Source: Ahaetulla prasina
Lineage: Eukaryota > Chordata > Lepidosauria > Squamata > Colubridae
DNA: 64,000 nt
Direction: 5' to 3'
Assembly (NCBI RefSeq): GCF_028640845.1
Contig: NC_080541.1
Location: forward strand, 7,718,935 to 7,782,934
The notes beneath the pieces were generated by a model. The model did not search any database. It had not been told where the DNA came from and worked only from the letters and a program-made list of their open reading frames with translations. This document shows, piece after piece, positions 32,042-42,344 of the stretch (positions are counted from its first letter, which is position 1; each line of letters starts with the position of its first letter). The translations under genes were made by a program, and so were the position numbers.

Positions 32042-32796
32042 CAGGGGTCTCCGATCTTGGCCACTTTAAGACTTGTGGACATCAACTCCCAGAGTTGATC
32101 AACTCCCAAAAATTCTGGGAGTTGAAGTCCACAAGTCTTAAAGCGGCCAAGGTTGGAGACGCTGGCTGAGGAATTCTGGGAGTTGAAGTCCACAAGTCTT
32201 AAAGCGGCCAAGGTTGGAGACGCTGGCTGAGGAATTCTGGGAGTTGAAGTCCACAAGTCTTAAAGTGGCCAAGGTTGGAGACCCTGGAAGTCCACAAGTC
32301 TTAAAGTGGCCAAGGTTGGAGACGCTGGCTGAGGAATTCTGGGAGTTGAAGTCCACAAGTCTTAAAGCGGCCAAGGTTGGAGATGCTGGCTGAGGAATTC
32401 TGGGAGTTGAAGTCCACAAGTCTTAAAGTGGCCAAGGTTGGAGACCCTGGAAGTCCACAAGTCTTAAAGTGGCCAAGGTTGGAGACGCTGGCTGAGGAAT
32501 TCTGGGAGTTGAAGTCCACAAGTCTTAAAGCGGCCAAGGTTGGAGACGCTGGCTGAGGAATTCTGGGAGTTGAAGTCCACAAGTCTTAAAGCGGCCAAGG
32601 TTGGAGACGCTGGCTGAGGAATTCTGGGAGTTGAAGTCCACAAGTCTTAAAGCGGCCAAGGTTGGAGACGCTGGCTGAGGAATTCTGGGAGTTGAAGTCC
32701 ACAAGTCTTAAAGTGACCAAGGTTGGAGATGCTGGCTGAGGAATTCTGGGAGTTGAAGTCCACAAGTCTTAAAGCGGCCAAGGTTGGAGACCCCTG
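32042..32796. mobile_element. Family B element expanded to 755 bp, perfect 8-bp duplication
   Basis: Begins CAGGGGTCTCCGATCTTGGC, ends GGTTGGAGACCCCTG, and is flanked by CCTTACAG at 32034-32041 and 32797-32804 (identical). Ordinary copies are 119-153 bp. The right arm has been reiterated into a 61-bp array while the target duplications stayed intact, so growth occurred during or after a fairly recent insertion into the LTR. Confidence 0.93.
32112..32791. repeat. 61-bp satellite with a 163-bp higher-order unit
   Basis: Full 61-bp units (GCTGGCTGAGGAATTCTGGG ...) start at 32161, 32222, 32324, 32385, 32487, 32548, 32609, 32670 and 32731. Short 41-bp units (CCTGGAAGTCCACAAGTCTT ...) lie at 32283-32323 and 32446-32486. 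The order 61+61+41 is repeated exactly at 32161-32323 and 32324-32486, a higher-order repeat of 163 bp. Unit variants (AAAGCGG or AAAGTGG) follow the same order in both. Confidence 0.96.
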
Positions 32797-32933
32797 CCTT
32801 ACAGGACTCTTGCCTGGACTTTCTGTTGGTGAATGCAGTTAATTCCCAAGGTGTAAATAAAGCTTTTGGGTTTTTTTTTCTTTGTGGGGAGTCTGTTTCT
32901 TGCTTCTGCGAAGGCCCTGGTCAGAACACACAC

Positions 32934-34125
32934 AACTTAAAGTTGCCAACGTTGACAGACATTAGAGACTTGGAGACGGATGAATTTATGCCCCCATAGA
33001 CCATCCTCTCCATGACCAGCGAAGACGTTTATGTTACAATAACTTCTCTCCCTCTCAGACTGCGGCATCAATTATTCTATGCTCATTTCAATCAGCAATG
33101 TGACATTGTGTTTGGGAACATCCACCAGTTGGCTGATCCGAAAAGAGAGCCCGAAAGCCCGAAAGCCTCATTTGCCACAGCCAGCTTCATCTCTTAATTC
33201 ATTTTTTGTCGGTAGATTCCCCTCTCTTGCACACCCTCCGCTGTGTGTTTCTGCATATAAAACTGAAAAGTAATTAAAATGCCTGTCTCTCAGGTCTCTT
33301 AATTAAAAAAAAAAAAGTAGTGTGTTGCCACGGTTGAAATATGTGTCAAGAACTCCCTGAGGCTTCCCCCCCCCCACTTTACTATAAAAAGAATCTTCCA
33401 TTTTTGCTTCACTCTTCTCCGAAACAAACAAACGCAAAGCTAAAATAATCCACCCTGCTTATTCATCCCTGTTTGGAGTTTGCTGATCCCGTTGCAAGAC
33501 CTGGAGGTTTAAAATTAGCAACCGTGCCATAGTAGCCCATAGGGGTGCATTGCTTCATTTATTAAAAGAAAAAAGTGTCCACGCAGCACAGCACTTGGCA
33601 GAAGGCCTCGGCCGGAATAGCTGCTTTTCACATCGTGTCCATATTATTATTATTTTTCATTTTCTCACACCCAAAATTACTTTTAGCTATGAGAAAAAAA
33701 GATAAAGAGGGTTTTTGGTGTGTCCCCCCTCCACTCCTTACTGCCCCCTAACCTCTTTGTTTGATTTGCCGGGTGAGATGCTCATATTCCATCTTTTCCT
33801 GATCTTGTTTGAGCTGTTGAGTTCTCAGCTACTTAAGAATGGTCTCTCGGTACTGAAATGTTCAGGGATCGTTTGCAAAGCCAGGGAAACATCTGTCAGG
33901 TTTATACACCTGCTTCTCCTTAAGCAGTTGCCTATTAATTATCCCCTGCAAGTCAGTTTTGCTGGGACTTGGCAGTATTTCATTTGTTGATTAGATTTGT
34001 TTAAGGTCTCCCGATTCGAAAAAGACTTCAACCAGTGCCTAAATTTTAAACAGACAGCTACAACCACACTCAGACTAAAGCAGCGTTTTCCAAAAATCAA
34101 GAAAAAAAGACCCAACGGGACCTCT
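32934..34125. other. Unique sequence, no gene supported
   Basis: Starts with about 20 bp of an older family B right arm (AACTTAAAGTTGCCAACG) split by the LTR. The rest shows short A and C runs, but no recognised repeat and no convincing frame. Confidence 0.4.
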
Positions 34126-34269
34126 ACTCAGCTAGTCCTTGACTTACAAGCACAATTGGACCCAAAATATCTGTTGCTAAGTAAGACCGTCATTGCGAGT
34201 TTAAACCCCATTTCACGACCTTGTGAATCACTGCAGTTGTGAAGTTAGTAAGATGGTTGTTAAGTGAAT

Positions 34270-34334
34270 CCACTGTAAGCCGCCCTGAGTCTTCGGAGAA
34301 GGGCGGGATATAAATGTAAACAAAAAAAAAAAAT
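34270..34334 (+). mobile_element. SINE/L2 tail-only insertion
   Basis: CACTGTAAGCCGCCCTGAGT to GGATATAAATGTAAACA with poly(A), inserted in the A element. Confidence 0.8.
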
Positions 34335-34393
34335 CGGCTTCCATCCTTGACTTTGCTTCTCAGAGAGTTGCAAAAGGGGATCACGTGACCCCC

Positions 34394-35009
34394 TGTTGTG
34401 GTCTGCCAGCTACCTGCGAATCTGGCAACGGATTCAGACAGCGATGAGGCTGAGGAAGAACATGGGCCAGTCTTGGAGGCTGGGGAAGGCCTGGATAAGG
34501 GCTCTGCGATGGAGGCAGAGGTTGGGCCAGGGCCATCGGGGAGTGATGTGTGGACTCCGGAGCCTCCAGAGGCTGACAGTTGTGAGGCAGAGGAACAGGA
34601 GGAGCCTGTTCCTAATGCATGCATGAGAAGAGCTGCCAGAAGGGAAGAGCAGCTCAAGCGAATAGGATGACTCGGGAGTAGGGCCAAGAGATGATTGGCC
34701 CCTCCCATAAGGCTTAAAAGACCAGCAACAGCGTTTGGGCTCTTTGCCGGAAAACAACGTTGAAATCTTTGTCTTGCTGCATTTGTTTCTTATCGGCATC
34801 TTCTGAACGTTTGCCAAGAAAGGCCTTTGGCAGTTTGCCTAATTAGATCAAGGTTGGTGATAAGGCTGAGGAATTGTGTTGGGAAGAATTTGCTTTGATT
34901 TAGTTTGGACGATGCTGAGAATGAGTTAATTCTCAGCTGTGCTAATAAAGTTTGTTTGTTTTTGAACTGACTGAGTTTTCTACTACCTACTTGGGCCTGG
35001 GTCACAATA
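34394..35009 (+). mobile_element. Solo LTR, U3-ORF family, copy 3
   Basis: 616 bp, TGTTGTGGTCTGCCAGC to GGGTCACAATA. Flanks CCCCC (34389-34393) and CCCCT (35010-35014) match at 4 of 5. U3 is open from the third base to about 34670: DSDSDEAEEEHGPVLE, GPGPSG, EEPVPNACMRRAARREEQ. TATA-like CTTAAAAG near 34712; AATAAA at 34944. Sequence is well diverged from the copies at 17442 and 31478, but the protein pattern is kept. Confidence 0.85.
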
Positions 35010-35292
35010 CCCCTGGGACACGGCAACTGTTATAAAAGGCCTGCCAGCGGCCAAGTGTCCAAATTTTTGTCATGTGACCATGGGAATACCTCAGCGGTGG
35101 TAAGATTGAAAAATGGACATAAGTCACTTTTTCGGTTCTGCTGTAACTTTGGGTGGTTGGTCATCGAACGGTTGCAAGTCGAGAACCATCAGTAAACACT
35201 GTGATCCAGAGGCCTGGAATAGAGCTGAAGCCATGCATACCTTCAGTGATTGGGATGAAGAAGGCCGAGTTCCTCACTTCCGCCAGATGGTA

Positions 35293-35665
35293 CAGGTAGT
35301 CCTCGATTTACAACAGTTCGTTTAGTGATCCTTCACAGTTACAGCGGCACTGAAAAAAGTGACTTGTGACCGATTTTCACAAAAAATGGAGATTTGCGGC
35401 ATCTCCATGGTTACCTGATTTACGTTCGGCGGCTTGACAACTGGTTCAGATTTATGACGGTAGCAGCAACCCAGGGTTACGTGATCCTCTTTTGCAGCCT
35501 TCTGACAAGCAAAGTCCATGGGGAAGCCAGATTCCCCTAACAAACGTGTGACTAATTTAACAACTGCAGTGATTCACTTAACAAATGTTAACAACATTTG
35601 TTAAATGTTAAGTTAACAAATCTTAACTTAAAAAGTCATAAAATTGCTCACTTAGCAATCTTGCA
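35293..35665. mobile_element. Family A element, right end lost
   Basis: Starts CAGGTAGTCCTCGATTTACA, with GCATCTCCATGGTTACC, GCAAAGTCCATGGGGAAGCC and GTGATTCACTTAACAAATG. The end is rearranged by local AACAAATGTTAA duplications and joined to a LINE. Confidence 0.85.
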
Positions 35666-35668
35666 AGT

Positions 35669-36089
35669 TTACCAGACAGATGTAATAGGGAACAAAGCTG
35701 TTACAGAATTGGGTAGTCCTGCTATAAATACTTCGAAACCTCCTCCCAGAGGGGAGCAACAGAAACAGACCATAAAGTGGGTGGGTGGGTGGGTGGGGTC
35801 TCTAACAATGCTTTGAGCTCTAAGCACACAGCACTTATAAGCAGCATCCTGAATAACAGGAAGCGAGCTTGCTATAATCTCCACTATCTTCACCACTCTC
35901 TGTATGGACTTTCTATCTGAGGCACTGTTGCCACCAAACCAAACAGGGATGCAGTTTGTTAAAACGCTCTCAATCGTGGCTCTGTAGAAAGCGGCCAGGA
36001 CAGAAGGAGAAAGATGCGTGCTCTTCATCCGACACAGGAAATGCAGGCGGTGGTTTGCACACTTTGAAACAGCATTGATGATGCTACCA
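35669..36089 (-). pseudogene. Second Rex1/Babar-like LINE fragment
   Basis: Minus-strand frame includes LSPSVLAAFYRATIESVLTN, PVWFGGNSASDRKSIQRVVK and SIVRDPTHP, the same C-terminal architecture as LINE-Y but clearly a different family. Frame decays near 35760. Confidence 0.7.
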
Positions 36090-36160
36090 AATTGGGTAAT
36101 GAAATGTCTGCAGGAAAACAACCAAGCTGAGAGACCACCAAGAACTCCACGGTGGAAAGA
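36090..36160 (+). repeat. Dispersed repeat R fragment
   Basis: Contains GGGTAATGAAATGTCTGCAG and AACAACCAAGCTGAGAGACC. Also found at 14013-14115, 39140-39185 and 47880-47955. Confidence 0.5.
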
Positions 36161-36169
36161 GAGATGAGG

Positions 36170-37340
36170 CAAGAAGTCAGTACATACTACTTACATCTTA
36201 GAAATGGGTGCACATGAACCGCAGTGTTAAAGCATTAAGCCAAGCCAATAAGACTAGGTAGCTTTTATAGGGAGGGTGAACTATATCGTAAGGCTTAAAA
36301 CTAAATTTACAATAAAAGTGGGCAGGGTGAGATAGGAATTCCCCAGAACAGAAGGAAATGGCTATGCCCAAGCTCTATAAGGCTCTAGTCTCACAGCTCT
36401 TGAAATGGAAATTTTGAGCTGCAGTGCAGCCAAGTTGGAAAAAAACCAGCAAACTGAATCCGGAAGATGGTATAGGGACAGAAATGTAGAGTGGCAAACC
36501 TCGACCGGTGCCAATATTTCCTATGTTGCGAAACTAACCATGACTGAAGGGGTCTGGAAGAAAAATGAATCTAATACGCTTCCTTTTGGCATTGTTTTAA
36601 TATTTTATCACTTCCCTCTTTTTTTAAAAAAAAAAACAACAACCCAGACCTTCAATCCAAAGCAAAAATAGAAGAGATACTATATATTCTCAGTGGCATG
36701 CAAATACTGTACTGCAGAAAGGATCGTTTTTATTACAGAATGTTGAACCAAAATCTCAGCTCCCCTGATATTAAAAATTCTAGGAGCTGTATCTACATTA
36801 GGCATACTTGATATGGTAAGCTGTAGCGTTCTAGCAAGAGAAATAGGCTTTCAAATGAGATTAAATGCTCATTTGGCCCACCTATATTAGGCTAAGCGCT
36901 CATCCATCATATCTGTGGCTCAGGAAAATCAAAACAATGAAAATCCTATAAGGTAAAACAAGCAAACAATTTCTTTCAGAGCCTCTGCGCGAAGGAAGGG
37001 GTAATGTGTCATCATGCGAATTCTGCTCAAGAATTATTCCCTGATTCTGAAATGTAAACAATGAATAAAAATCAAGTAGAAACGTTCAACGGAGGATGGC
37101 ATTCTTAGTCTCTTGTCGCAGTAAATCTCCCATTTGGCTGGGACAGTTAAGCTAGATCAAGACAATCTCGATCACAAGGTCCAAAAAGCAATAGGATAGA
37201 GTACTTTTATTGCATCGCTGTGTGCAAAATCCTTTCCGCTCAGTGGACACGGATGTTGGGTGTGTGCCTGAGGTCACCTTTTATTCCTGGTCTTTTCCAT
37301 CAGACACAGTTGTTGAATGGGCTGCTTAGAACCTTAGAAT
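36170..37340. other. Unique sequence
   Basis: No gene or recognised repeat; a mixed A-rich run near 36625-36645. Confidence 0.45.
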
Positions 37341-37544
37341 TAGAACCTTGGTTGAATAGCTGCCTTTCAGATGTTGTAGGGTCCTCATCCCTGGAGGTTT
37401 TCAAGAAGAGACTGGACAGCCACTTGTCAGAAAAGGTAGAGGGCCGTGATGGCGAATCTATGGCACGCCCTCTCTGCTGGTACATGTGCCGTCGTCCCAG
37501 GTCAGATCTGCGTGGCCTTTCTTTCGTGAGCTTCTGTTTCCCTG

Positions 37545-38102
37545 TGTAGGAAGTTAGCACCCCCACCCCCCGAAGAATGAAATATTTTAGAAAATATTTA
37601 AAAGGCAGAATATATTTTCCTGAATGAGAAATGGAGAAACATGTTTTAAAGACAAAGCAGCTTCCTGACTCCCCCCACCTTTGTCAATGGATCAGAGACA
37701 GAACCTCACTCCCCCCACCTTTGTCAATGGGTCAGAGGTAGAAACTCATTCTCCCCACCTTTGTCAATGGGACCATCATCTGCAACACAATAGGACCCAT
37801 CTAGCAACAGAAACTCACCACATGGCACCTGGGAAGATTACATCAGTCAGCAAGGCTAGCTAAGACCCCCACCCTCTGGGAGTCTGACAACCAATCAGGG
37901 TACTCTTCTTGTGCCCCAGGAAATTCAAAGCTCAGAGAAAGCATAAAGCCAGGGAGTCCACAGGATCTCATCCCCTTTTCTGTTCAGGAACTCAAGCCAC
38001 GTGATCCTGATCACCATTAAACCATCTTTCCAAGCAGCCTCCATGTTTCCAGTGTCTTTATCCCCACTTGGAACTGAACCCAGATGGATATTTCTTCCAA
38101 CA
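37545..38102 (+). mobile_element. Solo LTR with 4-bp duplication (class-I-like)
   Basis: 558 bp, TGTAGGAAGTTAGCACC to CTTCCAACA; ends are imperfect inverted repeats. CCTG occurs on both sides (37541-37544 and 38103-38106). A 4-bp duplication is usual for gammaretrovirus-like elements. A TATA-like GCATAAAGCC lies near 37943 and ATTAAA near 38015. The U3 carries 40-bp direct repeats. Orientation is inferred from these signals. Confidence 0.65.
37671..37772 (+). repeat. 40-bp direct repeats in LTR U3
   Basis: CCCCACCTTTGTCAATGG recurs at period 40 (37673, 37713, 37753). Tandem U3 repeats of this size resemble enhancer repeats of retroviral LTRs; function not shown. Confidence 0.85.
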
Positions 38103-38399
38103 CCTGCAAATGGCGAAACAGAAGCTCACGAAAGAAAAAAATCATACCTCTTACCACACTGCTGGTGTTGCGATGCTACGCCTCTTGCTGGCCACCTGGC
38201 CTCGGGTCTCTGCTGCCTAGGCATGCATGTCCGCGCATGTGCGTGTGCACGTCTGCGCATGGCTGTACATTCACGCATTCGCACGTCCATGCACCTTGCA
38301 GTTTGGGCATGCGCCCTCGCGCAGTTTGGGCACGGTGTCTAAAAGGTTCGCCATCCCTAGCATAGGGTCTCCCGGTTGAGCAGGGGATTGGACTAATCA

Positions 38400-38845
38400 A
38401 TCAGAATAGAGCTGGAAGGGACCTTGGAGGTCTTCTAGTCCAGCCCCCTCCTCAAGCAAGAGATCCTATACCATTTCAGACAAGTGGCTGTCCAGGCTCT
38501 TCTTAAAAACCTCCAGTGATGAAGCACCCACAACTTCTGGTGGCAAGCTGTTCCACTGGTTAGTTGTCCTCACTGTCATGAAATTTCTCCTTAGTTCTTA
38601 GTTGCTTCTCTCCTTGATTAGTTTCCATCCATTGTTTCTCGTCTTGCCTTCTGGTCCTTTGGGGAATAAGTTGACCCCTCGTCTTCTTTGTAGCAGCCTC
38701 TCAAAATACTGGAATACTGGTATCACCCCCTAGTCCTTCTTTTCCCTAGGCTGGCCAAACCCAACTCCTGCAACTGTTTCTTCCTATGTTTTAGTCTCCA
38801 AGCCTTTAATCGTCTTAGTTGCTCTTCTTTGCACTTTTTCCACCT
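38400..38845 (-). pseudogene. CR1 3' end
   Basis: CAGAATAGAGCTGGAAGGGA at the left, then CR1 C-terminal coding complement to TTTGCACTTTTTCCACC. Confidence 0.92.
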
Positions 38846-38847
38846 GG

Positions 38848-39136
38848 AGATTTATCTGCGTTCTCAGGGTCACTTGAATGGTGAAAATGAGTGTGAAGCC
38901 TTCTTGAACTGTTGAAAGGACTTTGTTGTAGACGGGAGATAGATGATGTCATATCCCTCCCTCTCTGTTGAGGGAGGGTTGTTTAATGTTGACCTTGATG
39001 GCCTCTTTGATGATACAGATAAACCTCCATGTGGTTTTAACAATTTGCTAAAAAAATGCAAAATACCAGCTGTCTGCAAGGACAGACAAATCCATTCCCC
39101 ATCATCCAGTCAGAGCTGAAGAAGCTTCTTGGATGA
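38848..39136. mobile_element. Penelope-like remnant, inverted halves
   Basis: The minus strand at 39017-38909 encodes IKEAIKVNIKQPSLNREG and LSPVYN (GIY-YIG endonuclease C-terminal pattern), continuing to CCTGAGAACGCAGATAAATC. From 39018 the plus strand carries the 3' region again (CAGATAAACCTCCATGTGG to GAAGAAGCTTCTTGGATGAT). Two fragments lie head to head. Confidence 0.5.
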
Positions 39137-39139
39137 TGT

Positions 39140-39297
39140 ATCAAGTCCACTGAAGATGTCACCTAGCCTGGTAATGAAACCATTCCTCAAACGTGGAGAA
39201 CGAACTCCCCCCCTGGTCAGGCTCCTTTCCAATGAGTCCTCTCTTCTCATCTGGTGGCCAAAGTATTTGAGCTTCAACTTCCAGAGTCAGGCTGATT
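39140..39297. mobile_element. Repeat R fragment followed by BovB-like fragment
   Basis: 39140-39185 has GATGTCACCTAGCCTGGTAA (repeat R). 39190-39297 has TCTCATCTGGTGGCCAAAGT, the complement of the BovB YFGH-L-M-R segment. Confidence 0.55.
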
Positions 39298-39872
39298 TCT
39301 TCTATAACTGTCTGGTTCGGTTCTGCAACCCAACAAGAAAAACACAGACTTCAGAGGATAATTAGAACTGCAGAAAAAATAATTGCTACCAACCTGCCTT
39401 CCATTGAGGACCTGTATACTGCACGAATCAAGAAGAGGGCCGTGAAAATATTTACAGACCCCTCGCATCCTGGACATAAACTGTTTCAACTCCTACCCTC
39501 AAAACGACGCTATAGAGCACTGCACACCAGAACAACTAGACACAAGAACAGTTTTTTCCCGAAGGCCATCACTCTGCTAAACAAATAATTCCCTCAACAC
39601 TGTCAGACTATTTACTGAATCTGCACTACTATTAATCGTTTCATAGTTCCCATCACCAATCTCTTTCCACTTATGACTGTATGACTATAACTTGTTGCTG
39701 GCAATCCTTATGATTTATATTGATATATTGATCATCAATTGTGTTGTAAATGTTGTACCTTGATGAACGTATCTTTTCTTTTATGTACACTGAGAGCATA
39801 TGCACCAAGACAAATTCCTTGTGTGTCCAATCACACTTGGCCAATAAAAATTCTATTCTATTCTATTCTATT
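39298..39872 (+). pseudogene. LINE-Y 3' end, plus strand
   Basis: Starts ACTGTCTGGTTCGGTTCTGC (VWFGS codons), reads through DPSHPGHKLF to the NSFFPKAITLLNK stop at about 39587, then the 3' UTR to TTGGCCAATAAAAATTC and a (TATTC)n tail. Includes AATAAA at 39843. Confidence 0.85.
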
Positions 39873-39879
39873 CTCTTAG

Positions 39880-40530
39880 GAATCTTAAAATGACGTTGCA
39901 CAGCCCTGCTGTTCGCCCACAATGCATCTTCCCTTCCCTCCTCCTGCAAAGGTCGTGTAACGGTTTAAGGACTGTGGTTTTGCCACGTTGCTTTCAATCA
40001 AAGCTATTTCCCGCTTGCATTTCCACTTCTGGTTTGCTGTTCTTTTTCACCTGTTTGGCTAAGGGACATACTTTCTTTTCACTGATGGTAGCACAGCCGC
40101 TGCCAAGCTAATTGGTTCGCATGTGTTGCCTTTATGCATCCTTTCAATAAGCGTTCGTTGTCAGCCTTGGCTTGTTCTGTTGTTGTTGGGTTGTTGTTGT
40201 TTTTTTTGTCTTCTGGATTCTCTGGAAAAAATCCAATGATGAGGCCTCAACATTTTGTTTCGCACAGTAGCCGCCAGATGCCTCTGAGTTGCTCGCTGGG
40301 AGAGTTAGCTCTCAGACCAGATAAAAAGAATGGCGTTTGCCAGAACAATAAAGCTGCTACAGACTGGTCCGCCTTCAGAAAATATGGGCATTTGATTGTC
40401 TTTTTCCTCTGAAAAGGTTTAAGAAAACGGACAAGAATCCGGGCCTCCTTAAAACTGCCTGTCTATTTGCCATCCTTTGAAAGTGTTCATTGGGAATCTG
40501 GTGGGATATTTCTATCGATCAATCAGTCAA
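39880..40530. other. Unique sequence
   Basis: No gene or recognised repeat; a TTGTTGTT/T-rich run lies near 40180-40208. Confidence 0.45.
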
Positions 40531-40534
40531 TCGG

Positions 40535-40990
40535 AATTAGAGACCCTGGTCTGAAATGGTATGGGGTCTCCTGCTCGAGCAGGGGGGTTGGCCTACAACA
40601 GGGGTGTCAAACTCAAGGCCCGGGGGCTGGATCTGGCCTGCAGGATGCTTAGATCTGGTCCATGGAGCTACCCTGGAAACAGTGAAGGACTGGCCCACAG
40701 TGCCTCTGCCAGCGAAAACAGCTTGGGACGGCCCTCCCAAACTCCGTTTTCACTGGCAGAGGGTTACAGGAGGCCATCTCAGCCGAAAACGGAGCTCGGG
40801 AGCCCGTCTTCCCTGGCAAAGCGCTCGGGCCGCCACAGGCGCCCCCGACATGAATGATGTCGAGCTGCCCCCCCCGCCATGCCCCCCCCCTGAGGTCAAA
40901 CACAACCCTGATGTGGCCCTCAATGAAATCGAGTTTGACACCCCTGGATTAGAAGATCTCCAAGGTCGTTTCCAGTTCTATTCCGATCAA
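40535..40990 (+). mobile_element. CR1 3' end, plus strand, split by family C
   Basis: GGTATGGGGTCTCCTGCTCG before and TTAGAAGATCTCCAAGGTCG after the family C element. Confidence 0.8.
40599..40946. mobile_element. Family C element
   Basis: CAGGGGTGTCAAACTCAAGG to GAGTTTGACACCCCTG, 348 bp. Flanks GCCTACAA and GATTAGAA match at 5 of 8. The clearest full-length copy, with no tandem expansion. Confidence 0.88.
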
Positions 40991-41062
40991 TACAGAAACT
41001 CTACTCTTCAGGACCTATGAAATGAGATGGTGAATGAAATGTTTCCATTGAGATATTAAACA

Positions 41063-41064
<2 letters not shown>

Positions 41065-41121
<57 letters not shown>
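41065..41121 (+). repeat. (CTG)19 trinucleotide repeat
   Basis: 57 bp of uninterrupted CTG. The tract is pure, unlike most long repeats in the window. It is not in a supported reading frame. Confidence 0.97.
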
Positions 41122-41138
41122 AAGATGAACGGATGAAT

Positions 41139-41231
41139 GAGTGAGCTGGAAGAGACCTTGGAGGTCTTCTAGTCCAGCCCTCTGCTTAAGCAGGAGAACC
41201 TATGCCATGTCAGATAAGTGACTGTCTATAG
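41139..41231 (-). mobile_element. CR1 3' terminal fragment
   Basis: GAGCTGGAAGAGACCTTGGA and TCTTCTAGTCCAGCCCTC, cut at a family B copy. Confidence 0.85.
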
Positions 41232-41327
41232 CAGGGGTCTCCAACCTTGGCAACTTGAAGACTTGTGGACTTCAATTCCCAGAATTCCTCAGCCAGCAAA
41301 TTCTGGGAGTTGAAGTCCACAAGTCTT
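41232..41327. mobile_element. Family B palindrome, right end lost
   Basis: CAGGGGTCTCCAACCTTGGC through the centre to GTCCACAAGTCT, then joined to unrelated sequence. Confidence 0.88.
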
Positions 41328-41470
41328 CTCCACATCTTCCGACCTTGTGCTGCTTCTTGGAGTTGTTCTACGCTCCGCGTGGTGCCAGCTATGATGGTGT
41401 CCAGCCACCATGTTCTTTGGCGGCCTGGTTTCTTTTACCGCTAACTCTTCCGGACATAACTGCTAACCCT
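41328..41470 (-). mobile_element. RTE-like LINE or SINE fragment
   Basis: GTGCCAGCTATGATGGTGTC and GGCGGCCTGGTTTCTTTTAC recur at 42270-42320. The layout resembles the complement of an RTE ORF2 C-terminus, a sister of the BovB region at 44149. Clade uncertain. Confidence 0.45.
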
Positions 41471-41779
41471 AAACCTAGAGCACCAACTCTGCTTTTATTT
41501 AGTGGGTCTTAAGTGCTGTTACTTGCCCAAAACCGTCTTAAGGCAGATGATTTGCGATAAATTGCCTAGAAAAAAGCTTCTTATAACCACATGCACACAA
41601 TAGGGTGTTGCCAATTTTGGGGAGTCTGGACCCAGTAATATTGAGCTTGCAAACACCCTAAATCTCATCCGGAGTCAATACAGTTTTAGGCCAAAAATGC
41701 TTTTCCACCCATTATGGACCGATTGTTCTGTTAGAATATTTTATTGAATAATAGTATTGATGGTGATGCTATCCACTCA

Positions 41780-42343
41780 GTCAGGTCCAGCTCGTTTTGA
41801 TTCTCTGGGCCAGGTCTCCCCCATGTCTTCTGATCTTGTACTCCAGGTAGTCCTTGATTTACAACCACAATTGACTCCCCCCCCCAATTTCTGTTGTTAG
41901 GTGAGACGCTTGTTAAATGAGTTTTGCCCCATTTTACGAACTTTCTTGCTACAATGGCTAAATGAATCCCTGCCGTTGATAAGTTAGTAACCCGGTCGTT
42001 AAGTGAATCTGGCTTCCCTCTTGACTTGGCTTGTCATAAAGTTACACAAGGGGATCACAGGATTCCATGACACAGCAAGGGCTATAAATAGGAAGCAGTT
42101 GCCCAGCATCTGAACGTTGATTGCATGATTGTGGGGATGCTACAAAAGGTTGTAACTGTGAAAAATGGTCATAAGTCCGTTGTAACTTTGAACAGTCCCT
42201 AAATGAACTGTTGTAAGTCAAGGACTACCTGTACTTCTATGAATTCTTCTGTGCTCTGGCTGGTGTCAGCTATGATGGTGTCCAGCCGTTGTGTCCTTTG
42301 GCGGCCTGGTTTCCTTTTCCCGCTGACTCTTCCCAACTCTTCC
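41780..42343 (-). mobile_element. RTE-like fragment split by family A
   Basis: Left part 41780-41843 (CATGTCTTCTGATCTTGTAC) and right part 42232-42343 (GCTCTGGCTGGTGTCAGCTA, TCCTTTGGCGGCCTGG). Confidence 0.45.
41844..42231. mobile_element. Family A element, complete
   Basis: CAGGTAGTCCTTGATTTACA to AGTCAAGGACTACCTG, 388 bp, terminal inverted repeats of about 20 bp. Flanking bases TACTC and TACTT suggest a short duplication of the host repeat. Non-coding. Confidence 0.9.
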
Positions 42344-42344
42344 C

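Larger units (their letters stand above)
31478..32928 (+). mobile_element. Solo LTR, U3-ORF family, copy 2, interrupted by family B
   Basis: TGTTGTGGCCCTCCAGC to GGTCAGAACA with identical 5-bp flanks CACAC (31473-31477 and 32929-32933). Without the family B insert (32042-32796) and its duplication the LTR is about 690 bp. The U3 frame is open from upstream of the LTR through 31868: acidic part DSDDEEVGEELGP, a GPSGISQPE segment, EEEEQLGPVPDACMRRADRR, then basic. TATA-like AATAAATAG at 31808; poly(A) signal AATAAA at 32856. The 5-bp duplication fits Ty3/gypsy-type or some retroviral integrases; the family is not identified. Confidence 0.9.
34126..35195. mobile_element. Family A element carrying SINE tail and solo LTR
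   Basis: Left end CTAGTCCTTGACTTACAAGC, middle TCCATCCTTGACTTTGCTTC and GGGGATCACGTGACC, resuming after the LTR with GGGACACGGCAACTG and ending GTTGCAAGTCGAGAACC near 35190. It is split at 34270-34334 and 34394-35009. Confidence 0.82.
37444..38359. mobile_element. Family F element containing a solo LTR
   Basis: Left end CCGTGATGGCGAATCTATGG, right end AAAGGTTCGCCATCCCTA. Flanks GTAGAGGG and GCATAGGG match at 6 of 8. Its centre is a palindrome: TTTCTTTCGTGAGCTTCTGT (from 37518) and its complement ACAGAAGCTCACGAAAGAAA (from 38117). A solo LTR sits in the loop. Confidence 0.75.
37341..38397 (+). mobile_element. CR1 3' end, plus strand, split by family F
   Basis: CR1 at 37341-37443 (CTGGAGGTTTTCAAGAAGAG) and 38360-38397 (ATAGGGTCTCCCGGTTGAGC). 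The gap holds the family F element. Confidence 0.8.

Noticed and set aside
32112..32791. Regularly spaced repeats resembling a CRISPR array
   Set aside because: Units are contiguous with no unique spacers, are eukaryotic transposon-derived, and no cas-like gene is present. The same applies to 7121-7640 and 23243-23660.
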